Origin: Candidatus Sericytochromatia bacterium | GTDB lineage: Bacteria > Cyanobacteriota > Sericytochromatia > UBA7694 > JACMQJ01 | Direction of reading: 5' to 3' | Assembly (NCBI GenBank): GCA_026004035.1 | Contig: BPII01000017.1 | Span: forward strand, 1 to 48,838 | DNA: 48,838 bases | Shown: one piece after another, positions 18,511-27,606 of the stretch | Layout of the letters: the number at the start of each line of letters is the position of its first letter | Position numbering within the stretch: position 1 is the stretch's first letter | Notes under the pieces: generated by a model | What the model was told of the DNA's origin: nothing | Database searches by the model: none | The model's input: the letters and a program-made list of their open reading frames with translations, nothing else | Position numbers and translations under genes: made by a program

Positions 18511-19384
18511 AATTCTTGATTGTACTCTTAGAGATGGAGGATATTTAAATAATTGGAATTTTTCAACAGAAGATATTATTTCAATAGTAAATGCTTTAGA
18601 AAATAACTTTATTGAAAAAATAGAAATAGGTTATATAGATAAAGTAAAAAATATTGATTTTTTAATAAATAATCTTAGTCATAGAGCAGAATACTTTTTT
18701 ATGATAAATTTTTCAGAAACATTAAATATAAATACAATTAATGAACTAGGTATTAGATTAGCTTTTAAGAAAAATCATCTAAAACAATTATCAAATTACA
18801 TCAAATTATTTAGAAAATTATATTTACAAGCAATGTATATAAATTTTTATTCTAAGGAAGAACTATTTTATTTAATAGATATTTGTAATAGTAATGATAA
18901 TATTAAAGCATTGTATATTGTGGATAGCTTAGGATCTTTACTACCAAAAAATATAAATAATTATTATTCTATATTAGATGAAAGGTTAAAAAGTAATATT
19001 TCAATAGGATTACATTTACATAATAACAATAATTTAGCTTTATTAAATATTATGGAAGTTCTAAATAAAAAATCAGATAGAAACATTATAATTGATTCTA
19101 CTTTGTCAGGTTTAGGAAGAGGTGGAGGTAATATAAAAACAGAAGTGTTACTTTTACTAAGAAATAAATTAAATATTGTTCCTTTGTTAGAAGTTTATGA
19201 AAATATTTTATTAAAAGAATTTAAACATATAAAAAAAGATATTATTCATTTTTTAACAGGTATATATTCTGTTCATCAAAATTATTCAGATAAGTTTCTA
19301 AACTATTCATTGATAGAAATACAAAATATATTTAAAAATATGAAATATGAAGAAAAAATAAATTTTAATTCAAAAATTTTTTAA
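18500..19384 (+). CDS. DRE-TIM metallolyase / HMGL-like aldolase
   Basis: 294 residues. Divalent-metal aldolase or Claisen-type lyase fold. The DRE-like start is DCTLRDGGYLNNW, with Arg and Asp of the active site; metal-binding histidines are in GLHLHNNN; and STLSGLGRGGGN is the conserved glycine loop. It resembles the 4-hydroxy-2-oxovalerate aldolase branch, including small stand-alone homologues found in surface-polysaccharide gene sets. Substrate unknown. It overlaps the heme oxygenase gene by 11 nt, so the two are translated together; the metabolic link is not obvious. Confidence 0.85.
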   Translation: MDFKILDCTLRDGGYLNNWNFSTEDIISIVNALENNFIEKIEIGYIDKVKNIDFLINNLSHRAEYFFMINFSETLNINTINELGIRLAFKKNHLKQLSNYIKLFRKLYLQAMYINFYSKEELFYLIDICNSNDNIKALYIVDSLGSLLPKNINNYYSILDERLKSNISIGLHLHNNNNLALLNIMEVLNKKSDRNIIIDSTLSGLGRGGGNIKTEVLLLLRNKLNIVPLLEVYENILLKEFKHIKKDIIHFLTGIYSVHQNYSDKFLNYSLIEIQNIFKNMKYEEKINFNSKIF

Positions 19385-19448
19385 CTGCTAAAAATAATAC
19401 ACTTGTTTTAACCTTAAAATAAATGTTTTATAAAAACAAAAAAAATTG

Positions 19449-19479
19449 CTATAACACGTATTTATAGTGATTTTGTTTT
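19449..19479 (+). terminator. Weak terminator after the aldolase gene
   Basis: CTATAA and TTATAG pair around a short loop and are followed by a T-rich run (GATTTTGTTTT). It is located 65 nt after the stop. The stem is A/T-only, so support is weak. Confidence 0.3.
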
Positions 19480-19586
19480 ATATAAAAAAAAATAATTACT
19501 AGCATACAACAACTCTAATAAAGAAAACATTATAGTAGAAAAAAGGAAAAACGCATCTATAAATCACAAATAATTATATAGATTTA

Positions 19587-19800
19587 GTGAACTACTTCAC
19601 CTTATAGAAGGTTGTGCTTCCTGCTTCACAGAGAGTTCTTTGAAGCCTTATATGCATAAGTTTAGACATTCCCTGTTCTACTGCTGGTAAGATGATCAAC
19701 AAAGTAGAAACTTGGTTATTGTCTCTTATTATTGTGATATACAAAAGTTGTATTCTGTAAACAGGTAATTCATCTCTATCCTCTATTATAGGATGGAGAC
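19587..19800 (-). mobile_element. Possible IS605/TnpB right-end and omega-RNA relic
   Basis: On the minus strand the segment has GTGAAGCAGGAAGC, an ACCTT-CTAT-AAGGT hairpin and then GTGAAGTAGTTCAC, a 14-nt near-palindrome at 19587-19600. This series (GAAGC-GGAAGC, hairpin, AGTTCAC) resembles the 3' end of many cyanobacterial-type TnpB genes, where the omega RNA ends at the element border. A degenerate open frame upstream on the same strand has no recognisable nuclease motif. So at most the end of a decayed element remains. Confidence 0.4.
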
Positions 19801-19827
19801 TTTTTGCTAAACATAGTTAAAATCTAA

Positions 19828-22341
19828 TCAATCATTATCTAATAAATATTTCAAAGTAGTTTGTCTTTTCTGAGTATAGTTATTGTTTATTGCCATAGCT
19901 AAAGCTTTTCTTGAACCTACAAAGATAGCTAATTTTTTAGCTCTTGTTAGTCCTGTATATATTAAGTTTCTAAATAACATATTAAAGTGTTGTGTAAGAA
20001 TTGGAATTATTACTATTGGAAACTCACTACCTTGTGATTTATGTATAGTTATTGCATAAGCCAAGTTTAAATCACTTATATCACTATTTTCATATCTAAC
20101 TATTTTATTATTATAAAAATCAACAAAAATTGAATTATCTTCTTTATTTATTTTTATTATTCTACCAATTTCTCCATTAAAAACTCCTACTTCATTTGAA
20201 TTAATTATTTCTAAATTATAGTTATTTACTGTTTGAATAACTTTATCACCTACTCTAAAAATTCTTTCACCAATTATAATTTCTTCTTTTAACTGACTTG
20301 GTGGATTTATAGCATTTTGAATTTCTTTGTTTAGTAAATGTGTTCCTAGACTACCTCTAATCATAGGACATAACACTTGTATTTCTAAATTTGGATAAAA
20401 TTTTGGTATTGTTTTTGTTATTAATCTTATTATACTTTGAGTTGCTGTAAGACCATAATTTAATGTGGAATATTTGGGTATTTTTGATAAAACATTTTTT
20501 AGTTCTTCAGCAGTATTTCTACTTTTTACAAGCTTAATTAAATCAGCTTTTAAGAATTTTTCTGGTATTTTTATTGTTTCATAATTTTTAATATCTTCAT
20601 TATCTATATTGTATGAATATATATTATCTGATGCTTTATAAAATGTTTCAAATTTATTTTCTCTTTGAAAAGCTATTTTGCTACCTTCACAAGCTTTTAA
20701 TAATGTAATTTTAGCATTTTTTATAAATTTTAATTGTTCTTGAGTAGCATCATCTGAATCTATAAAAAAACAATCAATTTCACTACCAAATAAATTTTTC
20801 TCTTTAATAGGACTTTCTATAAAAGGTATTTGTCCTATATTTATTTGATGTGCATAAGTTATAATTTTTGATTTTTCAGCTTGTCTAAATATTTTATTTA
20901 ATTCAAAATGTGGTATTTTTTCTGATGACAATAAATCTTTTAAAACATTACCTGGTCCAACAGAAGGTAATTGATTTTTATCTCCTATAAATATAACTTG
21001 TGCGTTATTGGGTATTGCTTTTATAAGAGACGAAGCTAAAAATATATCAAGCATTGATACTTCATCAACTATTATTACATCTAAATCTAAAAGGTTTTCC
21101 TCATTATATTTAAATGTTCCTTCTGAAGGATTCCAAACTAATAATCTATGTATTGTAAATGCTTCTTTTCCTATAACTTCTGTCATTCTTTGAGTTGCTC
21201 TACCTGTTGGAGCAGTTAATATAACGTTTTTTTTCATTGCTTCAAAAAGTTTAACAAGAAATTTAGTAGTAGTTGTTTTTCCACAACCTGGACCACCTGT
21301 AATTATAGAAAATGGTTTTTGACATACATTTATAATTGTTTTGTATTGTTCTTCAGACAAATTTATTTTTATATTTTCAGAATATTTATCTAACCATTTT
21401 TTTACTCTATCTATATCTATGTTTATATTATTTTTTAATAATCTCTTTATTTTATTAGCTAAATATATCTCATCATAAAATATTGAATTTGAATAATAAT
21501 ATTTTTCACCATTTGGCATTAACCTAACACTTATAATTTTTTCATTTACTAAGTTATCAAGAATATTACTTATAAGTTCTTTTTTTTCCAAATTAAGAAG
21601 TTTAATAGTTTCCTGTTCTATTTGTTCTAATTTTAAATAACAATGCCCATTTTCTCTTGAAGAATCTATAACATGTTTTATACCTGCTGATATTCTCTCA
21701 ATACTATTTTCTTCAAAACCTAAACTACGAGCTATTTTATCAGCCGAAAAAAAACCTATACCATAAATATCTTTTGCTAATTGATAAGGATTTTTTGAAA
21801 CAATTTCAATAGCTTTCTCTCCATATTTTTTAAATATTTTTACAGAGTAAAGAGTACTTATTCCATGTGATTGTAAAAAAATCATTATATCTTTTATTGT
21901 TTTATGCTCATTCCATGCTGTTTTTATTTGATTTAATTTCGTTTTACCTATACTATTAACTTCAAGTAATCTGTCTATATCATTATCCAAAATATCTAAA
22001 GTATTTTCTTTGAAATGTTTTACTATCTTATGAGCTGTTTTTGGACCTATTCCATAAATTAATCCTGAACCTAAATATTTTTCTATAGCATTTAAAGATG
22101 AAGGTTTTTTAGGTATGGATTTTTCAGCTTTAAATTGTTTTCCAAATTTAGGATGTATTATCCAATTTCCCCAAAACTCAAGAGAATCACCTGCTATAAT
22201 TTTAGCTTGATGTACAATAACAGTTTCAATTCTATTGCTACATGAACAATTTAATTTTAATACTGTCCAGCCATTTTCTTCATTATGAAATGTAACTTTT
22301 TCTACTATACCTGATAATTTTTCAAGATGATTTTGATTCAT
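19828..22341 (-). CDS. recD2: RecD2-type SF1B DNA helicase
   Basis: 837 residues. 5'-3' helicase without a RecBC complex. The N-terminal OB-like domain reads GIVEKVTFHNEENGWTVLKL; a helix-hairpin-helix region (GIGPKTAHKIVKHF) follows. Walker A is ITGGPGCGKTTTTKF, Walker B VIIVDEVSML, and later motifs include IFIGDKNQLPSVGPG and AITIHKSQGSEF. Between the motif IV region and the LCPMIRGSLG segment there is a longer spacer (about 510-610) than I expect. The ATG overlaps the stop of the MDR oxidoreductase gene (TAATG), so it is second in that pair. Confidence 0.92.
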   Translation of the reverse strand: MNQNHLEKLSGIVEKVTFHNEENGWTVLKLNCSCSNRIETVIVHQAKIIAGDSLEFWGNWIIHPKFGKQFKAEKSIPKKPSSLNAIEKYLGSGLIYGIGPKTAHKIVKHFKENTLDILDNDIDRLLEVNSIGKTKLNQIKTAWNEHKTIKDIMIFLQSHGISTLYSVKIFKKYGEKAIEIVSKNPYQLAKDIYGIGFFSADKIARSLGFEENSIERISAGIKHVIDSSRENGHCYLKLEQIEQETIKLLNLEKKELISNILDNLVNEKIISVRLMPNGEKYYYSNSIFYDEIYLANKIKRLLKNNINIDIDRVKKWLDKYSENIKINLSEEQYKTIINVCQKPFSIITGGPGCGKTTTTKFLVKLFEAMKKNVILTAPTGRATQRMTEVIGKEAFTIHRLLVWNPSEGTFKYNEENLLDLDVIIVDEVSMLDIFLASSLIKAIPNNAQVIFIGDKNQLPSVGPGNVLKDLLSSEKIPHFELNKIFRQAEKSKIITYAHQINIGQIPFIESPIKEKNLFGSEIDCFFIDSDDATQEQLKFIKNAKITLLKACEGSKIAFQRENKFETFYKASDNIYSYNIDNEDIKNYETIKIPEKFLKADLIKLVKSRNTAEELKNVLSKIPKYSTLNYGLTATQSIIRLITKTIPKFYPNLEIQVLCPMIRGSLGTHLLNKEIQNAINPPSQLKEEIIIGERIFRVGDKVIQTVNNYNLEIINSNEVGVFNGEIGRIIKINKEDNSIFVDFYNNKIVRYENSDISDLNLAYAITIHKSQGSEFPIVIIPILTQHFNMLFRNLIYTGLTRAKKLAIFVGSRKALAMAINNNYTQKRQTTLKYLLDND

Positions 22342-23369
22342 TAAGGTTTTACTACAACTTTACCAAATTGTCTTCTTTCTTCTATTATCTTATGTGCTTC
22401 TTTTATATCTTCTAAATGTAAAACTTTATCAACTATAGATTTAAATTTACCATTTTCAAAAAACTTGATTAATTCTATTAATTCACTTTTTTGTCCCATA
22501 AATGAACCATATAAAGTAATATGTTTATAAAACAAAACTCTTAAATCTATATTAGCATTGCTTCCTTCCGTAGCACCACATGTTACTAATCTACCATTTT
22601 TAGACAATGATAAAAAACTTTTTTCAAATGTATTTCCTCCTATATGCTCAAATACTACATCTACCCCTTTTTTATCTGTAATTCTCTTTACTTCTTTTAA
22701 GAAATCTTGTTCTTTGTAATTTATTAATTCATCAGCTCCTAGTTCCTTAGCTTTTTGTAATTTTTCATCAGTACTAGCTGTTGTTATAACTCTTGCACCT
22801 AATAGTTTAGCAACTTGTATTCCTGCCATTCCAACACCACTACCAGCTGCTTGAATTAAAATTGTTTCACCTGCTTTTAATTTAACTCTATTTACTAGCA
22901 TATGCCAAGCTGTTAAAAATACTAAAGGTATAGATGCTCCTTCTTCAAAAGATATATTATTAGGTTTTTTTATTAAATTTTCTTGAGGAACTTTTACATA
23001 TTCAGCATATCCACCATCAATCATATAACCAAACATTTTATAACTATTACATAAATTATCCTGACCTGATAAACACTCATAACATTTTCCACAACTTGTA
23101 CCAGGTGCTACTAAAACCTCATCACCTATTTTAAAACTTTTTACTTCACTACCAACTTCTGTTATTATTCCAGAAATATCACATCCTAATATTAAAGGTA
23201 ATGGTATTTTTACATTTGGTAGTCCTTTTCTTGTCCATATATCTAAATGATTTAATGCACATGCTTTTACATTTACCAAAACATCATTACTAGATATTTT
23301 AGGATCTTCAACTTCAGTAATTTTTAATACATCTAAGTTTCCATGTTCAAATATTCTTACTGCTTTCAT
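22341..23369 (-). CDS. Zinc-type MDR alcohol dehydrogenase / quinone oxidoreductase
   Basis: About 342 residues from ATG 23369 (MKAVRIFEHG); a TTG two codons earlier is the alternative. NAD(P)-dependent medium-chain dehydrogenase. The catalytic-zinc region reads ALNHLDIWTRKG and GCDISG. The structural-zinc lobe has CGKCYECLSGQDNLC. The cofactor site is GSGVGMAGIQVAK. It has the mixed features of zinc ADHs acting on aldehydes and of quinone oxidoreductases; substrate unknown. It precedes recD2 with a one-base overlap and follows proline dehydrogenase by 68 nt. Confidence 0.9.
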   Translation of the reverse strand: MKAVRIFEHGNLDVLKITEVEDPKISSNDVLVNVKACALNHLDIWTRKGLPNVKIPLPLILGCDISGIITEVGSEVKSFKIGDEVLVAPGTSCGKCYECLSGQDNLCNSYKMFGYMIDGGYAEYVKVPQENLIKKPNNISFEEGASIPLVFLTAWHMLVNRVKLKAGETILIQAAGSGVGMAGIQVAKLLGARVITTASTDEKLQKAKELGADELINYKEQDFLKEVKRITDKKGVDVVFEHIGGNTFEKSFLSLSKNGRLVTCGATEGSNANIDLRVLFYKHITLYGSFMGQKSELIELIKFFENGKFKSIVDKVLHLEDIKEAHKIIEERRQFGKVVVKP

Positions 23370-23437
23370 AATCAACCATTATTAACATAACAAAGAAAAT
23401 TATAATATATTTTACAAAATTTGTATTTCAAGTAATT

Positions 23438-24430
23438 TTAAATAATGTTTTTCAATCCATATAACACAATATTTGGATTTTCTATTAATCTTCTTCTACA
23501 ATATGCTAGTGCATCATTCCAATTTTGAGAAAAAGGTAAATATAATCTAAAATTAATTTTTTTATTATGTTTATAAACTTTATCTCTATCTAAAGTTTCT
23601 AATAAATTTCCATTAACAAGTTCTTGTTGTAATTTAAATCTAGGAACACCTAGTAACATTTGAATTTCAAATTTTTCAGTTGGAATATTCATAGGTATTA
23701 TTACTTCAGATATAAACTTTTTTATATATTTTTCATCATGAGATGCAAATTCAAGAAAGGAGCCTTTTTCAAGTAAAATCTTTGAAAAATCTATCATCAA
23801 ATCTTTCATTTTATTTTTATCTGTTAAAGCAAATTCAGCAGGTTCATTATAAATTCCAATAACTAATCTAACTCTTGATTTATTATCAAAAATTTTTATA
23901 TCATCTTGACTTCTATATAATCTTGTTTGTAGAACAGTTCCGACATTATCATATCCTTGAGCTAATAATTTTTGATATGTAGCTAATGTAAAATCTACCC
24001 AATGTCTATCTTCCATTTCTACAGTAACTCTTACATTATTTTGTTTAGCATAATTACATACTTTTAAAATATTATCAAAACAATATTCCCAATCCATTTT
24101 ATCAACAAGAAGATTTCCTTTATTATCTTTTTGAGAAATAATAAAGCAAGAAGGTTTTAGAGATATAGAAGGTTGTTTATATGTATCTGAATATATCGTT
24201 TCTTTTTTTATTTTTCTTACAATATCAAAATATATATTAACAAATTTATTTATATCATTATAAGACTTTACATCTTCACCTAGTACATCTAAAGTTGATA
24301 AAAAATTATTATTTAAATAAATCTGTCTTGCTAATTTTATAACTTTATCTTCATTATCACCAGCTACATAAGGTTTTGCAAAAATTTTTATAAGTTGATT
24401 AGGAAAATATCTTATGAATAGAGGATGCAT
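23438..24430 (-). CDS. Proline dehydrogenase
   Basis: 330 residues. FAD enzyme oxidising proline to pyrroline-5-carboxylate and passing electrons to quinone. Conserved segments in order: ISLKPSCF, VTVEMEDRHWVDFTL, VLQTRLYRSQDD, RLVIGIYNEPAEFAL, EFASHDEKYI, EIQMLLGVP and the substrate-binding FRLYLPF with YCRRRLIENP. It is monofunctional, with no fused P5C dehydrogenase, and none lies nearby. It begins 4 nt after the stop of the dioxygenase-like gene, so the two probably form an operon. Confidence 0.93.
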   Translation of the reverse strand: MHPLFIRYFPNQLIKIFAKPYVAGDNEDKVIKLARQIYLNNNFLSTLDVLGEDVKSYNDINKFVNIYFDIVRKIKKETIYSDTYKQPSISLKPSCFIISQKDNKGNLLVDKMDWEYCFDNILKVCNYAKQNNVRVTVEMEDRHWVDFTLATYQKLLAQGYDNVGTVLQTRLYRSQDDIKIFDNKSRVRLVIGIYNEPAEFALTDKNKMKDLMIDFSKILLEKGSFLEFASHDEKYIKKFISEVIIPMNIPTEKFEIQMLLGVPRFKLQQELVNGNLLETLDRDKVYKHNKKINFRLYLPFSQNWNDALAYCRRRLIENPNIVLYGLKNII

Positions 24431-24434
24431 ACTA

Positions 24435-24968
24435 CTAAGAATTTACTTTAAATATCTTATTTCTTTCTAAATCATAAATATTATATTCTTCTATTGGTTT
24501 TCCGTAAACATGAATACTTATTGACAATTTATTAGTAGGATTTGAAATTTTATGTATCTCTTCATTAGGTGGTAATATATAGCAAATATCACCTTCAGTA
24601 GCTATGTATGTATCTGTTTCATTTAAATCATATACTCCATTATCTATTTTTTTTATTGAATACTCAATCACTTTTAATTTATTATAATAAACTCCCATAA
24701 GTCCCCAAGTAAAATGATCATGAATAGGAGTAGAAACGTTTGCTTCCCAAGTAAAAACTTGTATTACAAAATCATTAATATTACTTTTATACAAAGTATT
24801 ATTTATTTGATTGCTTCTTACTTTATTTATAAAATCATTATCAAATATAAAATCATTATCTAGTAAAAATGACATTCTATATGCTGTTTCTTTAATTATT
24901 TCTTCATAGGAAGATTTGCTGGAAACAATATCTTCTAAGTCATTTGAAAAATTCTTTATTGAATACAA
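24435..24968 (-). CDS. Cysteine-dioxygenase-like thiol dioxygenase (cupin)
   Basis: 177 residues. Cupin-fold non-heme iron enzyme. The iron ligands would be the two histidines in STPIHDHFTWG and the histidine in NEEIHKISNPTN. The T-P-I-H-D-H-x-x-W-G motif and the ending LSISIHVYGKPI match bacterial cysteine and 3-mercaptopropionate dioxygenases, which convert a thiol to a sulfinate. Which thiol is used cannot be told. It sits between a small gene 3 nt upstream and proline dehydrogenase 4 nt downstream. Confidence 0.8.
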   Translation of the reverse strand: MYSIKNFSNDLEDIVSSKSSYEEIIKETAYRMSFLLDNDFIFDNDFINKVRSNQINNTLYKSNINDFVIQVFTWEANVSTPIHDHFTWGLMGVYYNKLKVIEYSIKKIDNGVYDLNETDTYIATEGDICYILPPNEEIHKISNPTNKLSISIHVYGKPIEEYNIYDLERNKIFKVNS

Positions 24969-24971
24969 TAG

Positions 24972-25391
24972 TTATCCTTCCTCTTTCAAATTAACATTTA
25001 CTTCTTGAAATAAAAATCCTGTTTCAGGATCAATAGATAATTTACTAATATCTGTTTTAATTTTAGAATTATCTTTAATATCTTGCCAAAATAACTCTGT
25101 GTCAGCTTCAAGTTTTTTTTGTAAAGTTAGTAATCTTTTAAATTGAGACTGAATATAATCCCTTCTTTCATTTAATTCATTAAAAGTTTTTAACTCTTCA
25201 TTTGTTAATTTTCTTACAACAACTTTTTCTTTTTTCTCATTAGTATTATTTCCTAAAAACATATTCATAAAAGGTATTTGGTTACCTGATGTTAAATCAA
25301 ATGCTTTTATATCAAAATTTATATCTTGAGAATTTAACCCTTTTATCAAATTATCTAACATATTCTTAAAATACTTTGAAAAATCGTCCAC
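24972..25391 (-). CDS. Hypothetical protein, operon with thiol dioxygenase
   Basis: 139 residues of unknown family. The first third is amphipathic (FSKYFKNMLDNLIKGL), and the middle is a predicted coiled coil rich in Glu, Lys, Arg and Leu (ELNERRDYIQSQFKRLLTLQKKLEAD). There is no signal peptide or membrane helix. AAGGAG lies close upstream (in the reverse complement of TCTCCTTATA at 25400). It is the first gene of the putative three-gene operon with the dioxygenase and proline dehydrogenase. Confidence 0.65.
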   Translation of the reverse strand: MDDFSKYFKNMLDNLIKGLNSQDINFDIKAFDLTSGNQIPFMNMFLGNNTNEKKEKVVVRKLTNEELKTFNELNERRDYIQSQFKRLLTLQKKLEADTELFWQDIKDNSKIKTDISKLSIDPETGFLFQEVNVNLKEEG

Positions 25392-25461
25392 TTTTTAAAT
25401 TCTCCTTATAAAGAAAAAATCTATACATAAAAATTATATCACTATTTTATAATTTTTAGTG

Positions 25462-27174
25462 TTAAAATCTATGAGTAACTCTAAAGTTAGCATTATAAGA
25501 TGGTTTTGAATTAGAATTTGGTAGGGAAACACCACCACCTACATTAAATCTCCAATCATCATTTGGAGCATATTCAACACCAATATTTAATGAACTATTC
25601 TTTGGTTTAAAGTCCTTATCAAATTCTTGAGAATAGGAGTAAGCAATATTTACTTCATCTGTCAAGGTATAAGATTTACCTAAACTTATATATGTAGAAT
25701 TTTGATTTTCATCTTTAAACGAGGTATTATTTTTAATTCTTAAATTAGCTCTATCATAATTTAATTCTAAATCTGTTTCTAATTTTTTTTGTTCTATATC
25801 ATACTTAAAAGATTCTCTTATATTTGTTCCACTTGCTATATTTTGCTTTAACTCTAAATTTGCTCTTTTCATATCTAAATTTAAATTGTCATTACCAATT
25901 GTAACTTTTGGTGCAATGCCTGCTCTTACTTCTAAAACTCCGTTATCATATAATTTAGTATTTACAGGTACATCAAAATCTTTTTCTTCTTTTAAAAGTT
26001 TAGTTCCAGCATAAACAGTAACACCTACTAAAGCCAAAGCACCTATGCCAGCTAATATAACTTTTGGTTTATCTTCTTTCCATTCTTTTTCTAGTCTTTT
26101 ACCTATTTTATCAACTTGCATATCTATATAATCTAATTTTCCATCAATACCAAAATTTCCTTCTTTATAAGATATCTGAACATTACCGTAACTATTTACC
26201 CAAGGTAAATCAGAATTTTCATAAGAAATTGTTATATCTTTTATGTTATTTTTATTTGGAATTGTTGTTAAATTAAAATCTGTATTAGCTATTACTTTTA
26301 TCTTTTGAGTACCATCTTCACCTATAAATCTACTATATGTAATATTTTCTCCTAAAGTATTACTTGACTTTGTAAAAGAAGTACTACCACCTACACTTAC
26401 AACCGCTTCTATTTTTCTTAATCCAAAATCTTCAAGTCTTTTTGACTTACTTTCACTTGCGTATTTTAGAAACCTTTCAAAATCATTAATATCTTGAAAT
26501 TCTATTTGAAATACATTTTTACTTTCATCATCTATAGTATAAATAGTATTATCTACTAACATTATTTGAATTTCTCTTATTTCATTTTTCATTTCTCTTG
26601 AAATATCTTCTTTAAATAATTGTATTTGACTTTCCCTTGTTAATCCATCTTCATAATCATTTATTCTTATTTTTTTTACATTATTATTATTGCCTAAATT
26701 TGATAATATATTGTTTGAGCTTAATAAGAGATATTTTTTAAATCTATATTTATCATCTTTATCATCAAATTCTAATTTAAACTTCTCATTTGTTTCTAAA
26801 TTTACTAATAAAATATCATTCTTATCTATATCTATTCTTATTTTGTCAGATGTTGTTTTTAAACTCCAGCTTATCTCACTCTTTAGTATATTTATAAATT
26901 CCTCTTTTGTAATTTCGTTTGGTATACTCTTTATATTTAAAATTTTATTTTTTTCCCTATCAATTTCTATATTTGAAAAACTTACATGATTAACATTTTT
27001 TGTTTCAAATATATTATCAAATAAATTTTTCCTACTTTTTATTTCTATAAAATCACTTTTATAGGTAGAGTTTTCAGACTTTTGATTTTTTTCAGAATTA
27101 TTTTTAATAGAATAAGGGTAGTTAGATTTATTTATTTTTGAAGAATAAGAATTTTCTAAAACTAAAGAACTCAT
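25462..27174 (-). CDS. Two-part barrel-like protein with duplicated N-terminal domain and internal membrane segment
   Basis: 570 residues, no recognised family and no signal peptide. Residues about 75-160 and 165-250 look like a tandem duplication (each: E-E/Q-x-x-x-x-L/F-K-x-x-I-S, then an I-D/T-I-D strand and F-K/Q-L/I-E-F-x-D). A hydrophobic stretch near 370-390 (GIGALALVGVTVYAGTKLL) may span a membrane. The last 170 residues alternate like beta-strands (LNIGVEYAPNDDWRFNVGGG) and end in V-T-H-R-F, as outer-membrane barrels do. How the parts fit one topology is unclear. It is alone, 70 nt upstream of the dioxygenase operon. Confidence 0.7.
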   Translation of the reverse strand: MSSLVLENSYSSKINKSNYPYSIKNNSEKNQKSENSTYKSDFIEIKSRKNLFDNIFETKNVNHVSFSNIEIDREKNKILNIKSIPNEITKEEFINILKSEISWSLKTTSDKIRIDIDKNDILLVNLETNEKFKLEFDDKDDKYRFKKYLLLSSNNILSNLGNNNNVKKIRINDYEDGLTRESQIQLFKEDISREMKNEIREIQIMLVDNTIYTIDDESKNVFQIEFQDINDFERFLKYASESKSKRLEDFGLRKIEAVVSVGGSTSFTKSSNTLGENITYSRFIGEDGTQKIKVIANTDFNLTTIPNKNNIKDITISYENSDLPWVNSYGNVQISYKEGNFGIDGKLDYIDMQVDKIGKRLEKEWKEDKPKVILAGIGALALVGVTVYAGTKLLKEEKDFDVPVNTKLYDNGVLEVRAGIAPKVTIGNDNLNLDMKRANLELKQNIASGTNIRESFKYDIEQKKLETDLELNYDRANLRIKNNTSFKDENQNSTYISLGKSYTLTDEVNIAYSYSQEFDKDFKPKNSSLNIGVEYAPNDDWRFNVGGGVSLPNSNSKPSYNANFRVTHRF

Positions 27175-27606
27175 AAATTTTATCTCTACCCTTTTAGATT
27201 TATAGAGAAAATAAAGAAAATAATTCTTATGATTTGTTTATTATTTGTTTAATTTATAGTTATGTATTTTGGATATTTGAATTTTTAAATACTTTAACAA
27301 CGAAATTAGTAACCAGCTAAAAATATTTTCTTTACTTGATAATAAGTTAATAAATAAAACAGTTAGTATAATTTATAAAAGAATTACAGGAACTAGATTA
27401 TAACCTATAAGATTACTTGAAAAATAATAAAACGTCTTGTATTTTTTTTCAATTTATACTATTCTCTAAATATTATAAATACTACTTTATACTAAATTTA
27501 TAGTTTCATTGTCGAGGTTTTATATTTTTGCAGTTTAATATACCTTTATAAGGTAGATAAATTCTACTTTGTTGAGTGTATAAAAACTTAATACCTAAAT
27601 TATCTT
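27175..27606. other. Gene-free stretch between the barrel-like gene and the AnmK-MurQ gene
   Basis: No credible gene on either strand. It follows the AnmK-MurQ gene and precedes the barrel-like gene in their shared direction. Two short adjacent palindromes (TACCTTTATAAGGTA at 27541-27555 and GTAGA-TAAAT-TCTAC just after) may end AnmK-MurQ transcription. Nothing else stands out. Confidence 0.4.

Larger units (their letters stand above)
19385..19827. other. Gene-free stretch holding an IS605-like relic
   Basis: No intact gene. Apart from the weak terminator at 19449, the first 200 nt show nothing. From 19587 onward base composition rises and the sequence has the look of an IS200/IS605 right end (separate entry). 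A short hairpin (TCCT-CTATTAT-AGGA) lies near 19780-19795. Confidence 0.5.

Noticed and set aside
26064..26989. Open frames on the plus strand inside the barrel-like gene
   Set aside because: Leu/Tyr/Phe-rich translations typical of antisense shadow of an AT-rich gene; no start signals.
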